Origin: Toxorhynchites rutilus septentrionalis | Taxonomy: Eukaryota; Arthropoda; Insecta; Diptera; Culicidae | Assembly (NCBI RefSeq): GCF_029784135.1 | Contig: NC_073746.1 | Coordinates: 296,260,089 to 296,324,088, forward strand | Length of the DNA stretch: 64,000 nt | Direction of reading: 5' to 3' | Shown: positions 53,507 to 64,000 of the stretch, one piece after another | Numbering within the stretch: position 1 is the first letter of the stretch | Layout of the letters: each line of letters begins with the position of its first letter | Program-made: the position numbers and the translations under genes | Notes under the pieces: model-generated | Told to the model about the DNA's origin: nothing | Seen by the model: the letters and a program-made list of their open reading frames with translations, nothing else | Database searches by the model: none

Positions 53507-55465
53507 TTAAAAATCATTAGAATAAACAAATGTTGTCTTGCTATCTATAATTTTATACTTTTCCCACAATATCACCACCGCCAATGGATATATTAATTTT
53601 TTTAAATGCTTTAATTCAGGAATGTGATAAGTTCGAAAATGAACTATTCTCTGACTCCAAGCTGGATCATCTAAATCGAATAATTGTAAGTTACTTAGGA
53701 ATACCATTGGTATTCTGTCCAAAACTTGTAAATCGCTGTACTTTTCTCTAATAGCAGCTTGACCTCCACCAGCAATGTTTTTTATGTATTCGCTTTCACT
53801 ACTAGAAAATTTTATATCATTTGCTAAACCAATTCGTGATCGTAAAAGTCCCATTGTAGCAAATAAATCCTGTTTGCTCAAAGAGTTCATTTGGCCAACA
53901 ATTAAACAAAAATTTAAGAAAGGATCCATTATAAAGTTTTTACCACTTCCTGGGGTTCCATTTATGTATAATGTATTGCATTTTTGATTTTTTCTATCAA
54001 TTATTTCATATACTGTTTGCAAAAATTTTTTGACATCGTCAAATTGAAGTTCAATAGCTTTTTCTAAAAATTTAACAGATTTTCCTAATGAATAGTATAT
54101 ATCGGAACATTTATTTGTTGCAATAAACAAGGGCCAATTATTTAACATTTCAAAGTAATGCACAAATTCAGCTACAGTATAATCAACAAATTTTTCTTTT
54201 ACTGAACGAATTGCTTCTTCAAATATTTTATTTTTCGTTTTATAATGAATCAACACAGGATTATTTTTCCATTTCCGAACCTTAGCACAATTTTGTAAAG
54301 GAGTACAGTTATATTTCAAAATTTCTTTCATCAAAATATTTTTCAATTGAATTTCTTTCAATTGTTCTCTGGTACACAAATTTAAAATACTTTTATTTAG
54401 TTTTTCCTCTTCAGAGCTTCCGTTTCCAGTTGCTCCCAAAACTGTGTCGATTTCACTGCGTTGACCAGAAGATTGTTTGCGTCGGCTTCTAAAGGTGTTA
54501 TCATTGTAGGAATTTTTTCTTTTTCCTTTGAAAGTACTAATTTGTTGCTGGCCTTGTACTGTGCTAACATTTCTTTCGTCGATGTCACAATCGTTCCCCG
54601 ACAACTTGCCTGTCTCCAGCGATCCATTTTGTTGCAGCTCATGTAGGAATTTGCATTGTCGTAAATTTTGAATTCGATGATTTTGCTCCTCGAAGACGGT
54701 GTGACCATCCCTTTGTATGAGTAGGATGTATCTCCACGAACCGCATAAATATTCGATGCAATTTTTCCAGTATTCGGCCGAGAGTTGCGACAGTGAAAGA
54801 AAAGGTCCTCGTCGTCGGAGTCGCTTTGTTCCACGTAGGAAGGTACAGCGACACTGCGAGCTGGTGAAGGGGCACGAATGGTAGATATGTCCGTGGCCAT
54901 GCGTTTCGACGGTACATCCGTCTCCAAGTCTCCGCTGTTGTCCGTGGCAACACTCACAATTGACTCCACCGATACACGTCGCTTTCTCGAGGTGGAAGGC
55001 AATGACAAAAGATTTCCGTCCACTTCGTTCGTTTCTGGCTTTTTCAACAACTGCAAGAGTTGCTTTATCAGCAGGTTTTTTCTATCAATTATTTCATATA
55101 CTGTTTGCAAAAATTTTTTGACATCGTCAAATTGAAGTTCAATAGCTTTTTCTAAAAATTTAACAGATTTTCCTAATGAATAGTATATATCGGAACATTT
55201 ATTTGTTGCAATAAACAAGGGCCAATTATTTAACATTTCAAAGTAATGCACAAATTCAGCTACAGTATAATCAACAAATTTTTCTTTTACTGAACGAATT
55301 GCTTCTTCAAATATTTTATTTTTCGATTTATAATGAATCAACACAGGATTATTTTTCCATTTCCGAACCTTAGCACAATTTTGTAAAGGAGTACAGTTAT
55401 ATTTCAAAATTTCTTTCATCAAAATATTTTTCAATTGAATTTCTTTCAATTGTTCTCTGGTACAA
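53507..55465 (-). pseudogene. Densovirus-derived NS1 with SF3 helicase, plus rearranged 5' segments (copies 2 and 3)
   Basis: The frame 53507-54604 carries NS1: an N-terminal basic region, then the parvoviral superfamily 3 helicase with Walker A NGTPGSGKN, followed by IAGGGQAAIREKYSD and RIPMVFLSNLQL, as expected for the replicative ATPase. Upstream on the sense strand is a second NS1 piece (54397-55449 frame) that runs to IIDRKN at about 55083, breaks into unrelated codons, then enters the 195-bp block shared with VP and the overlapping NS frame. The arrangement is a duplication or head-to-tail rearrangement, not a viral genome order. Confidence 0.75.
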
Positions 55466-55589
55466 TTGAATAGTATATATATTTTTGAAATAAACGTTAT
55501 ATTTTATTTAAAAAAAAAAAAAAAAAAAAAGGGAGTCTAAATCAGAACTGACTTTATTTGTTGCTCGAAATGAATTTACAATAAAATGC
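55466..55589. other. Short junction with an A-run
   Basis: Contains GAATAGTATATATAT, similar to the NS1 sequence at 54090, and an A-run of about 22 near 55510-55530. No gene. Confidence 0.5.
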
Positions 55590-55594
55590 TTATT

Positions 55595-58050
55595 CTACAA
55601 AAACCTACACCTGGCGACAAGTCGATCGGACGATCGATTGCGCTTGCCTAACTCAGCACTAAATGTGTACTTTGGTGCCATGTGTATCTGCGTGTAACTT
55701 GGATCCTTGAGGTTAAAAAGATATACCAACGGTTTGTGGTCGGTTCTAATGAAAAATTTTCGTCCTAAAACATGAGTTCGAAACTTTCTCACGCCAAAAA
55801 TTATTGCTAGTAGCTCTTTTTCAATCGTTGATTAATTGATTTCAGCATTACTTAATGCTACACTTGCAAAAGCTATAGGTAAATCCAAATCTTCCCCTTG
55901 TGACAATACCGCACCTAGTGCATATTTTGAAGCATCTGTCGTGATTATAAACGGTTTTTTGTAATCAGGATATTGCAAAATTGGTGGTTTTATTAATTTT
56001 GTTTTTAAAATATTAAATGCATCTAAACATTTTGAATCCCATATAAATTTCACATCCTTTTTCTGCAATTTGCATAACGGTAAAGATATTTTAGCGAAGT
56101 TTGGAACAAACTGACGGTAATAATTTGCCATTCCCAGAAACGATTTGAGTTCAACAATATTTTTAGGTATTGGAAATTCAGAAATAGATTTGATATTATC
56201 AGCGTTTGGTAGAAATCCATTAGCTGAAATAGTATGTCCTAAATAGTTTAGTTCTTTTCTTAAAAAATGGCATTTATTTGGTTGTAGTTTTAGTTTAAAT
56301 TTTCGTAAAGTTTTAAACACGTTCTTTAATTTGTTATTGTGTTCTTCTAGAGATGATCCATAAACGATTATATCATCAAGATAAATAAAACAATGTATTC
56401 CTTGAAGTCCAGTGAAAATGGTGTTCATGAGTCGCATAAATGTGCTAGGTGCATTCATCAATCCAAAAGGCATTCGAACATATTGATATTTACCATAAGA
56501 TGTACTGAAACTGGTTTTTTCTTTATCATCTTCGTTCATTAAAATTTTATGATAACCCGATGCCATATCTAAAGTCGAGAAATATTCAGAATTTCCTAAT
56601 TGCTCAATTATATCAATAATATTTGGTAATGGATATGTGTCTGGAATAGTTTTTTCATTAATTTTTCTGAAGTCCACTACCACTCTAAATTTTTTCTGTC
56701 CATCAACACTCTTTTTCGGAACCACTAACAACGGACTGTTATATGGGCTTGTACTGGGTTCAATAATACCATCTTTCAACATTCGTTCAACTTGTTCATT
56801 AACTTCTTCGCGATATACTTGCGGTAATCGATATTGTTTCACATTTATCGGTTCTTTGGACGTCATATTAATCTCATGCTTTATTACATCTGTGTGACTT
56901 AACTTGTCACCTTCTACAAAAAAAATATCTTCATATTCACTCAGTAGCTTCTTTATAGATTTTTTTCCTCGATATTTAAATCATCACCCAATTTTATTTC
57001 TTCTTTTAATTTTTCTCTTCTCAATGAAATGTCTGCATCAAATTTTAATATATTGTATGATTCAATTGGTTCACATTCATATTTTATATCGCTCAAATTC
57101 ACGTCATGTTCATTCGTATTCATAATAGACACTGTAATCAAATTATTTTTCACTTCAGTAAATGTGCTACTTATATAAACGCCTGGTATCACTTGATTGG
57201 AAAAAATAATATATCCATTTCCTTCTTTTAAGTTATTTGCTTCAATTTTACAATTTTTTTCACAACGAGCTGGTATCATTATATTTTTATATTCACTGTT
57301 CTTTTCAATCTTAACAGGAATCACTTCACCTGCAGGAATGAAGGATTCACTGTCATTTGTATTTTTGGCTATACTCGGTTCCAAGACAACAGAAAACTTT
57401 TCCGGATAAGTGTCTGCTGGATGAACCATTTCGTATCGCGAATTACAGTAATATTTTACCTTAGTTTGACTATTGGTGTTCATTTCTAATAATGGCCATT
57501 TATTAGGAATGTCGCCACAATCAAACTTGTTAAAATTATCTGAATTCGAACATTTATTCAAAGCATTTCTTTCGTCGTTATTCATTTCATCTTCATTTTC
57601 ATCCTTGTTTAAATTTTTTATCGCCCATTTAATATTATCGCCGTTATATTGAAAAAATAAAAAAATATTATGCAAGTCAATAACGCATTTTAAAGCATTC
57701 AACATATCAATACCAATAATTCCATCAACATCTGGTAAACTCATATTATGATTGACGACATGAAATTTAAATTCAATATTTTTATTAGAAGAACAATTTA
57801 AAATATCTTTTACTGTGCCTGATGTTGTGACAACCTCTTTTGTAATACCAAATAGACATATTTTTTCAAAAGTGTTAATTTTTTTAGGGTCTTGTATCGC
57901 ATTAATTTTCAATAAACTTACATTGGCTCCTGTATCAACTAATAATTTTAATGGTTTTTTATTCAATGATCTATCAAAATCAATATATTTTGGAGCACTT
58001 TTATTCATATTAATGGTGTATAAATTCACATATTTCTCCTGACTATGCAT
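55595..58050 (-). pseudogene. pol: E10 pol, truncated and broken
   Basis: Protease LLVDTGANVSLL (about residue 35) in the frame 56953-58050; RT with FIYLDDIIVYGSS in 55832-56866; RNase H with TTDASKYALGAV and then, after a TAA at 55832-55834, TDHKPLVYLF. The protease and RT frames are separated by a frameshift near 56.9 kb. Sequence after about 55700 no longer resembles RNase H, and there is no integrase. Confidence 0.82.
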
Positions 58051-58085
58051 GTTCCTTTTATCAATGGCGCAGAAGGAATCATTGA

Positions 58086-59273
58086 TTAATGATCTTTTTT
58101 TTGTTGCTTAAATAGCAAAAATTCTTTATATTCTTCTTCACTAATTGAATTTGAAGGTGTAATATTCGGCTCCTGCCTATTTGAAAAGGTAGAATTATTA
58201 TGATTTGATGATCCACTAGTATTGGCATGTATATGCCTTATTGGATTTCCGTTGTTTCGATGATTTTGATAATTTGACGTTTGATTCATAAAATTATTAT
58301 TGAACCTGTTGTTCGGAAATCGATTATTAAAGAAATGATTTTGGTTTTGACTTTGCCTATAATTATTAGTAAAATTCTGTGGGTTTTGTCTTCGAAAATT
58401 ATTGCTATTTTGAAAATTATCTCTAAATTGATAATTTTGACGATTGTTTATAAAATGTGGTACATTCCTGTCCCGTCCAAATTGGGTATTAAAATTCTGG
58501 AATTCATTCCGATAACGGTAATCTTGTTGCCTCGTATCAAACCTTGAAGCCATATTGCCGCTCATTTCTCTACGAGCTATCGAATCAACTGTTTCAAACT
58601 GATTAGCTGGTTTGAAAGATCCTAAACCTTTATAAATTAAAATGTTTTTGGCTTCTTCGAGCGTTTGTGGTGATCCCAACGCTAATTGTCCATGAGGCGA
58701 GCAATAATTTCTAATCTTTTCAATAGCATTGGACTCAGCAAATTTAAAAAGTACTGCTGAGTCAGTTCCACAAATTAATTTAATTTCCTTAATTTTCAGT
58801 AGTAATCGGTCAGCGAAGTCTGATAAACATTCGCCTTGATTGATGGCAAAACTCGACAATTCTGTCAGCATAATATGAACGCGCGTTGGGTCAGTTTTAA
58901 ATTTGTCCTGTAAAACAGGTTTTAGCTCGCCCCAAGATTTTATCTCGATGCCCATTAATTTTTCTCGAACTGAGTCGGACAATTTGCAATGAATAATTGT
59001 CGCAACAAAAATTAGTTCATCAGCGGGGGTTGCAATGTTCTCACTAGTATGCAATGCGTCTAAAATGCATATAAAAGAACTAAGTGACGCAGTTGTGCCG
59101 TTGAAAATTTGCACATAATCCAACTTTAGTATTTCAGACATTCTAACGTTTTTAATATCCGTTTTCACTAATGCCTTATATGACTGATTTGAGCTATTCA
59201 ATTGCTCAAAGTGCAGAACTTTTGGAGAAACGATGTTTTTGAATTTATTTATCGGAGTGAAACTAAAATTCAT
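58086..59273 (-). CDS. gag: E10 Gag (up to 395 aa)
   Basis: Intact. The helical N-terminal capsid region has LDYVQIFNGTTASLSSFI and SWGELKPVLQDKFK. The C-terminal 150 residues are Asn/Arg/Gln/Phe-rich without a CCHC knuckle. MSEILKL (about 59143) may be the real start; the upstream part looks less conserved. It is separated from pol by 35 nt. Confidence 0.8.
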   Translation of the reverse strand: MNFSFTPINKFKNIVSPKVLHFEQLNSSNQSYKALVKTDIKNVRMSEILKLDYVQIFNGTTASLSSFICILDALHTSENIATPADELIFVATIIHCKLSDSVREKLMGIEIKSWGELKPVLQDKFKTDPTRVHIMLTELSSFAINQGECLSDFADRLLLKIKEIKLICGTDSAVLFKFAESNAIEKIRNYCSPHGQLALGSPQTLEEAKNILIYKGLGSFKPANQFETVDSIARREMSGNMASRFDTRQQDYRYRNEFQNFNTQFGRDRNVPHFINNRQNYQFRDNFQNSNNFRRQNPQNFTNNYRQSQNQNHFFNNRFPNNRFNNNFMNQTSNYQNHRNNGNPIRHIHANTSGSSNHNNSTFSNRQEPNITPSNSISEEEYKEFLLFKQQKKDH

Positions 59274-59521
59274 CCGTTACAAATATGAGTTCAACGTCTA
59301 GAGGCAATGGAAAAAATAAAAAAAAAAATTTTTACTCACGACCTTTTTGAGTGCGGTGATAATTTTCGTGATGAGTCCTAGGGTTATTTCTTGTGGCACC
59401 GATGATCCGACGTACTGTTGCTTAATTTGTTGTTCTAATTAAAACACACTATTTTAACAATATTGTCCGTTTTTCACTTTTTTTTCTTCACTGAAAACTT
59501 ATCGCGACGAATTTTTTGTTT

Positions 59522-59536
59522 CCATTTCTGACACCA
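59522..59536 (-). promoter_or_regulatory. E10 primer-binding site (tRNA-Leu)
   Basis: The plus strand CCATTTCTGACACCA differs by one base from the 3' end of tRNA-Leu plus CCA (CCACTTCTGACACCA). Confidence 0.8.
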
Positions 59537-60661
59537 AATATTACGGGGTTTCGAATCAGAACGAACTGCACTGTCTTAGGTTTTGTAAGCGACTGCCACA
59601 TAGTTTATTTTTTCCTTTCTTGCTAGTTCACAAATCCTTATTATCTATCTACTCCATTCTCCTGCCTATTCGTTTTTTATCTTATCGCTAGGATGCCGAG
59701 AACGCCGATCATAAAACAACCCTCGTCATGCTTATGGATTTCGTCACCCATGTGGCAATATCCTAAAATAAACATGACGAGGCGATAACGATCGTCTGTA
59801 CTATATGCCTGATATTCTTATGATATGATTCTGTGAGACGAACTGATCATAAAAGAGTTTTCACTATGTTTATGGATTTACCTCCCACGAGGCTAAATTC
59901 TGAATAAACACGGCGAGACGATAACGATCGTTCGTACCACAACACCTGTTAATGTGGTAAAAAAGGGGAATTCGGCCTACCCGAAACAGAAAACCTTTTT
60001 CATTGAACTTTTACATTGAACTGAACTTTATTAACTAAAAACTTAGACTATATATACAAATTCTAAGCCTAGCTAATTCCTAAAGAGAGACTAATTGATC
60101 TCTCCTTCCTACTTTTGCAGAAAATCAACCACGTGGTTATCTGCTTCCTATTCTCAGCGTGTGATTTTTCCAGCTGTTTCCTTTTCAGATAACCAAAACA
60201 TATCGTTTATCTGTTATTCTATCTTGCCGCGCGGAACCTTTTTCCACTTGTTTACGGCCCTAATCTGTTTCTGCTCCTCGCGCTCTTTCCACACGCTTCG
60301 TAAGGGGCAGACCTAAATATTCATTTTTATCACCTCTTCGGGTGGTCTATACGGCGTTCTCGCCTTATCTCAAGAATATGCTTCCCACGAAAAAGGTTCA
60401 AGTGGGAAGAGTCTAATCGCCTAAATTATGAAAATAAACATTCTTGTTGTTGTTTCCATCTTTCTTACCGGCATCTGTATTTGCCGAAGAAGGAGGACCT
60501 AGACCTTTCGAGCATTTTTCTCTTAGCGGGTGATTGCTCTTTTATTTATTTTTGTGGTTTCATTTGTCTATTCTATTTTCGTGCGCGTCATAATTTCCTA
60601 TGCGCTTATTTGCGCTTCAAATAACATTTTATTGCCGGCCCTGCTATCTGGGTCCGTAACA
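59537..60661 (-). repeat. E10 5' LTR (about 1.1 kb, right end tentative)
   Basis: Starts AATATTACGGGG after the PBS; TTACGG is mirrored by CCGTAA at 60655-60660. The end CTGCTATCTGGGTCCGTAAC recurs at 63842-63861. Short open frames inside are ignored. Confidence 0.55.
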
Positions 60662-61391
60662 ATATCTATTCTCGCTAGTCAGCTCTTGTGCTGATGCATT
60701 ATTTCCATGACCTTTTATTTAGGCTTATTTTTCTCTTTTTTATTTTATATCTTCATTTTTCTTCATATCTTCATATCTAGAAGAGCAAACTCGAATGCTT
60801 GACTTCCATTTTATTTATATTTATTATTTCGTCTTTCACTTTTCTTTTCTAGAAGAGCAAACTCTTATGTTTGACTCCCATTTTAATTAATGTGCATTCT
60901 TGCAACATTTTCTTTTTTTCTTTTATCATTTCTTTGGGGTTTAAAAATTTTCGGACTCTTGACTCTCAGGTCAAATCCGTATAAATTCATTACTACGCTT
61001 CGTCAAGAAAAAGTTAAAGATATTAAAGACATTCGTGCTATTTCGAATTTCATGACATGAAGTCCACTATCACATCACTTCTGCCAGTCAATCGTACTCG
61101 TATGTCGCCTTTTTGTCACATTTTTCTGTCTGAAAAGTCGATTTTTAACAAAAAAGCTCCGTAATTTATGTTACACTGAAACTAATATCTGTAACTCAAA
61201 TAAGTAACCGCGTACTGTACAGTACGTTTATTTGGCTGACACATCTTTTCACGAGTTTGCTTCCTGCTCCACTATAATGTTTAATTAAATTAGTACCACA
61301 TGTTTTTCGTGTGGCTGGAATGAGTCCTATGATCATGGTGAACAATGTTTAATTCACTGAAGTTTACTCGCACAATAGACGTGGCTATTGC
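60662..61391. other. Unassigned AT-rich stretch
   Basis: Contains a short repeated motif AGAAGAGCAAACTC (60779 and 60851). No gene is supported. Confidence 0.5.
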
Positions 61392-61475
61392 CACAAAAAT
61401 GTACTGTAGACTATAATTTATAGCTACTGAGATTTCTATAAGATGAAAATAATATACTCAACACCTCTTGTTTGT
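61392..61475 (+). repeat. 84-bp direct repeat, left copy
   Basis: TGCCACAAAAATGTACTGTAG to AACACCTCTTGTTTGT recurs at 63862-63945 with a few changes. The copies flank the mariner fragments and LTR pieces. Confidence 0.8.
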
Positions 61476-61589
61476 AACGGGTGTTAAATAAAAAATGAGA
61501 ATTTTTTCAATCACATAAAAAAAATTTTTTTTTTTCATCGATTTCAGTATTTTTTATTAATAACATAATGTATTTTCTTCAAAAAAATG

Positions 61590-61682
61590 TCAGTGAATGT
61601 TTAAGTAAGGGCCGTGGTCTGCTGTTCGACGCAACTTTGTCGCGATGCTCTCACAAGAACGTTGTACGGCACTTACGTCCAT
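61590..61682 (-). pseudogene. Mariner-type transposase, C-terminal fragment, inverted
   Basis: About 30 codons (MDVSAVQRSCESIATKLRR, then ADHGP) resemble the end of Tc1/mariner transposases of the DD37E type. It lies in opposite orientation to the main body at 62107, whose own end is missing. Confidence 0.6.
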
Positions 61683-61689
61683 TTGATAC

Positions 61690-62106
61690 AAGCCTGACCG
61701 TGGGCTTGTAGTCTTCGAGGATTTCGGGTTTTAATGATTTGTTCGAACTGAAGTTTTACATAAGAATATATTTCTCTTACCAACTAACTTACGAGCTAGC
61801 TTAAAGCGGTTACATAATTTCCTACCCGTGAGGTTTATTGTTTACATGTTTTCGGTTTTTCTGTTTTCTGTTTACGACAAGCGTCGAGCGGGGTGTTTGC
61901 TTTTATTGTTGTTATTTTATTGAAGGTCGCTGCAACGCCAAGACAATGCGCTAAGCGCTACATCTTAACTTTGCTTGATTGAATATTTAAATGTAACTAC
62001 TAAATTTCAAAAGTGTTCAGTGAATAACTGTAGAGACCCGAATGTGTCGAATTATTGTGACACGGACGTATTCAATTAATTTGTTTCCCAGTTAGTCAAA
62101 GCAAAG
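61690..62106 (+). other. Upstream region of the mariner-like transposase
   Basis: Non-coding. It should contain the 5' terminal inverted repeat of the transposon, which I could not identify. Confidence 0.4.
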
Positions 62107-62994
62107 ATGGCGTCGAAACAGCACGTGCTCCGCGAACGCATTGTACGGTTCTACGAAACGCATTTCCAGCAAGGAAAAAAGTTCACGGTGGCACATTTTA
62201 AGAAAGAAAATGTACCTGTCAGTACGGTATATCGTATCCTGGGTTCCCTGAACGTAGAGCGGAAGGTCGGAAATGGTCGTCCGGTGACGATAATGACGAA
62301 GCAGAGGAAGACATCGTTAAAGAAGCTGTTTAACAACAAGGACGCAACCAGCCTGCGTGACGCCGGTCGGAAATATGGCTGCTCCCACGTATTGATCCAT
62401 CGGACCCTCAAGATGGAAGGAATCGTCTGCAGGAAGAAGACGAGGTCGCCTGAGTACACGGAGGAGCAGATTGAGACGGTTAAATCACAGTGTCGGTGGA
62501 TGACCAAAAAATACCGCGGGACGTCTTTCGTTCTGGACGACGAAAGCTATTTTCCGCTGTCCAAAACGCATATTCCAGAAAATGATAATTACTACTCCAG
62601 CGACAAGTCATCCACACCGCCTGAAGTGAAATACAAGTTCAAGCACAAGTTTGAAAAAAAGGTTATGTTGTACATCGCCATTTCCGACCGGGGCATTTCA
62701 AAGCCTTGGTTTAAGCCGAGCGGTCTGGTAATCAACCAACAAATCTATCGAGAAGAGTGCCTCGATAAAATCCTGCTGCCGTTCCTGAACGAGCATCACG
62801 CGGATGGGAAGTACGTCTTCTGGCCGGACTAGGCGTCTTCCCATTACGCCAAGAAGACGCTGGCGTATCTTGAGGAGAAAAAGATACCGTTCTTGCCGAA
62901 AGATCGCAACCCAACAAACTTGCCCCAGTGCCGCCCAATAGAGGATTTCTTTGGCTCACTCAGTGCCCTAGTGTATAAAAACAATTGGAGGGCC
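62107..62994 (+). pseudogene. ITmD37E-type Tc1/mariner transposase, nonsense codon and 3' truncation
   Basis: Cut-and-paste transposase. An N-terminal helix-turn-helix region starts MASKQHVLRERIVRFYE; the first catalytic Asp lies in FVLDDESYF, the second in FWPD. A TAG at 62830-62832 follows directly after that Asp. The frame continues ASSHYAKK to RPIEDFFGSL, with Glu at 62941. There are 37 residues between the second Asp and the Glu, so the catalytic triad is DD37E, the type described mainly from mosquitoes. The end is replaced at about 62995 by an LTR fragment. It is the only clear plus-strand protein gene in the window. Confidence 0.85.
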
Positions 62995-63204
62995 AGGGTT
63001 TCATGGGAAACCGTGTCGCGTAGTTCATTAGAATAGAATTAGGTTTTGTTTTAGTTTCGGTTTATTGTTTATTGGTTTATCGGACATGATGTAATAGTGC
63101 ATTCATACCGCTAGCGCATGTTGCTAGTTTTTATGGGTGAATATTAATTTGTATTTTGTGAGTTTTCGAATGGATTTTGGAAAGGCATTTGAAATCATAC
63201 TACA
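62995..63204 (-). repeat. LTR fragment of the E2 family
   Basis: TTTCATGGGAAAC to GAAATCATACTACA resembles the right third of the E2 LTR (from TTTCATGGGAAATCG at about 11495), with many changes. It truncates the mariner transposase. Confidence 0.75.
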
Positions 63205-63861
63205 GTATTTTTTTGATAAGCAAGAATCCCGAATTTATATACCCGAAATCCTTACCCAGTCTAAGTTTGTGAGGGAGAGCAAAGATCTCCCTCCACTACT
63301 CAGCCAACCGAGACCGTGTCGGCTTATCTGCCTAATTCTATCCGCCTATCTGTGCGGTTCTTCGCCCTCACTAGAGGGTCCAATAAATGTTCACTACCTA
63401 ACTATAGCCGGCAAAACATCTAATGTCTACGCCACCCACGTAGGAACTTAAATAAACATTCTGGCTTACACACCTTTCCCTTCTTCGGCCCTTCGCCCGT
63501 TTCATTATGATAAGGGACAAACCTAAACTTGGCTTATTGCCGTCAATAAAATATTTATTCCTTCGTCTGGCGCACTATCGACGCTGCATATGATCCATAC
63601 AGAGGATCATGCAGGTCTCGTAAACATTTCTTGTTTGTTTCCTACTCTTTCTCTGACCTTCGCATTTATGCGATAAAGATCGAGACCTATACAAACTGTT
63701 GGAAGCTATACAAAACAAAGAAAAGGAAGGAAAAAGAGTGAATCACATGGCCGCATCTGGCATTGATGATTTTATTTTTCAAGTGCACATTGTGCTATAA
63801 ATTTCTTATGCGCTTGTTTGCGCTTCAATAACATTGCCGACCCTGCTATCTGGGTCCGTAA
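63205..63861 (-). repeat. Diverged E10-type LTR fragment
   Basis: The right end (TATGCGCTTGTTTGCGCTTC to GGGTCCGTAAC) matches 60598-60661; further left the likeness is weak. No gene is supported. Confidence 0.5.
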
Positions 63862-63945
63862 CTGCCACAAAAATGTACTGTAGACTATCATCAATAGCTA
63901 CTGAGCTTTCTATTAGATGAAAATAATATACTCAACACCTCTTGT
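63862..63945 (+). repeat. 84-bp direct repeat, right copy
   Basis: Matches 61392-61475. The sequence between the two copies could be an insertion or the result of a duplication. Confidence 0.8.
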
Positions 63946-64000
63946 TTGTATTGGTTTGTTATTGAAACGGAATGAAACATGAAGGATAAATAGTGTTCGT

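Larger units (their letters stand above)
55590..60661 (-). mobile_element. E10: Ty3/gypsy element with tRNA-Leu PBS, 3' end missing
   Basis: 5' LTR, PBS, leader, gag, protease, RT and part of RNase H; integrase and 3' LTR are gone. tRNA-Leu priming suggests the mdg3/micropia/blastopia group, which I infer from primer type alone. Confidence 0.8.

Overview
The window looks like a piece of dipteran, most likely mosquito, heterochromatin packed with nested transposable elements and old viral inserts. I see no ordinary host gene. The mosquito inference rests on a DD37E mariner transposase, errantivirus-type gypsy elements with env, and mdg1-like elements primed by tRNA-Arg; the species cannot be named. 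Nearly everything of RNA origin between 1 and 60.7 kb is in one orientation (coding on the minus strand). That layout is typical of a uni-strand piRNA cluster whose precursor would run on the plus strand.

Layout, left to right. 1-2706: 5' part of an mdg1/412-like Ty3/gypsy element (E1: pol start, gag, two small leader ORFs). 2707-15303: an R4/Dong-like non-LTR element, split by an intact mdg1-like element E2 (3318-11848; two 622-bp LTRs that look identical, 4-bp target duplication TACG). 15495-22276: a third mdg1-like element, E3, with an intact pol, a broken gag and only a 5' LTR. 22277-26068: repeat debris, comprising a hairpin-rich stretch, an mdg1-like deletion remnant with a long tRNA-Arg match, and a diverged solo LTR.

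26059-26976 carries a virus-like capsid ORF (partitivirus-like, tentative) directly downstream of the 5' LTR, PBS and leader of an errantivirus-like element (E4, 27365-27862). E5 (27874-29993), E6 (30165-32919) and E7 (33060-40117) are errantivirus-like elements inserted one after another into a single (TA)n microsatellite. E5 and E6 have lost all of pol, leaving gag next to env. E8 (41120-47731) keeps full-length gag, pol and env but lacks its 5' LTR. A second R4 copy (47732-49330) separates E8 from E9 (49331-51207), a gypsy remnant with a tRNA-Lys PBS. E9 breaks a densovirus-derived block (51208-55465) that holds one capsid ORF and three partly duplicated NS1 segments. 55590-60661 is E10, a gypsy element with a tRNA-Leu PBS. 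The right end holds inverted mariner fragments and diverged LTR pieces.

How the parts relate: the mdg1-like elements make Gag and Pol, with a U-UUU-UUA slippery site at the gag end of E1 and E2, plus one or two small leader proteins. The errantivirus-like elements make Gag, Pol and a furin-cleaved Env that appears to be spliced. Most copies are broken; E2 is the only one that looks complete. Host family names come from recognised motifs and primer sites, not from database searches.
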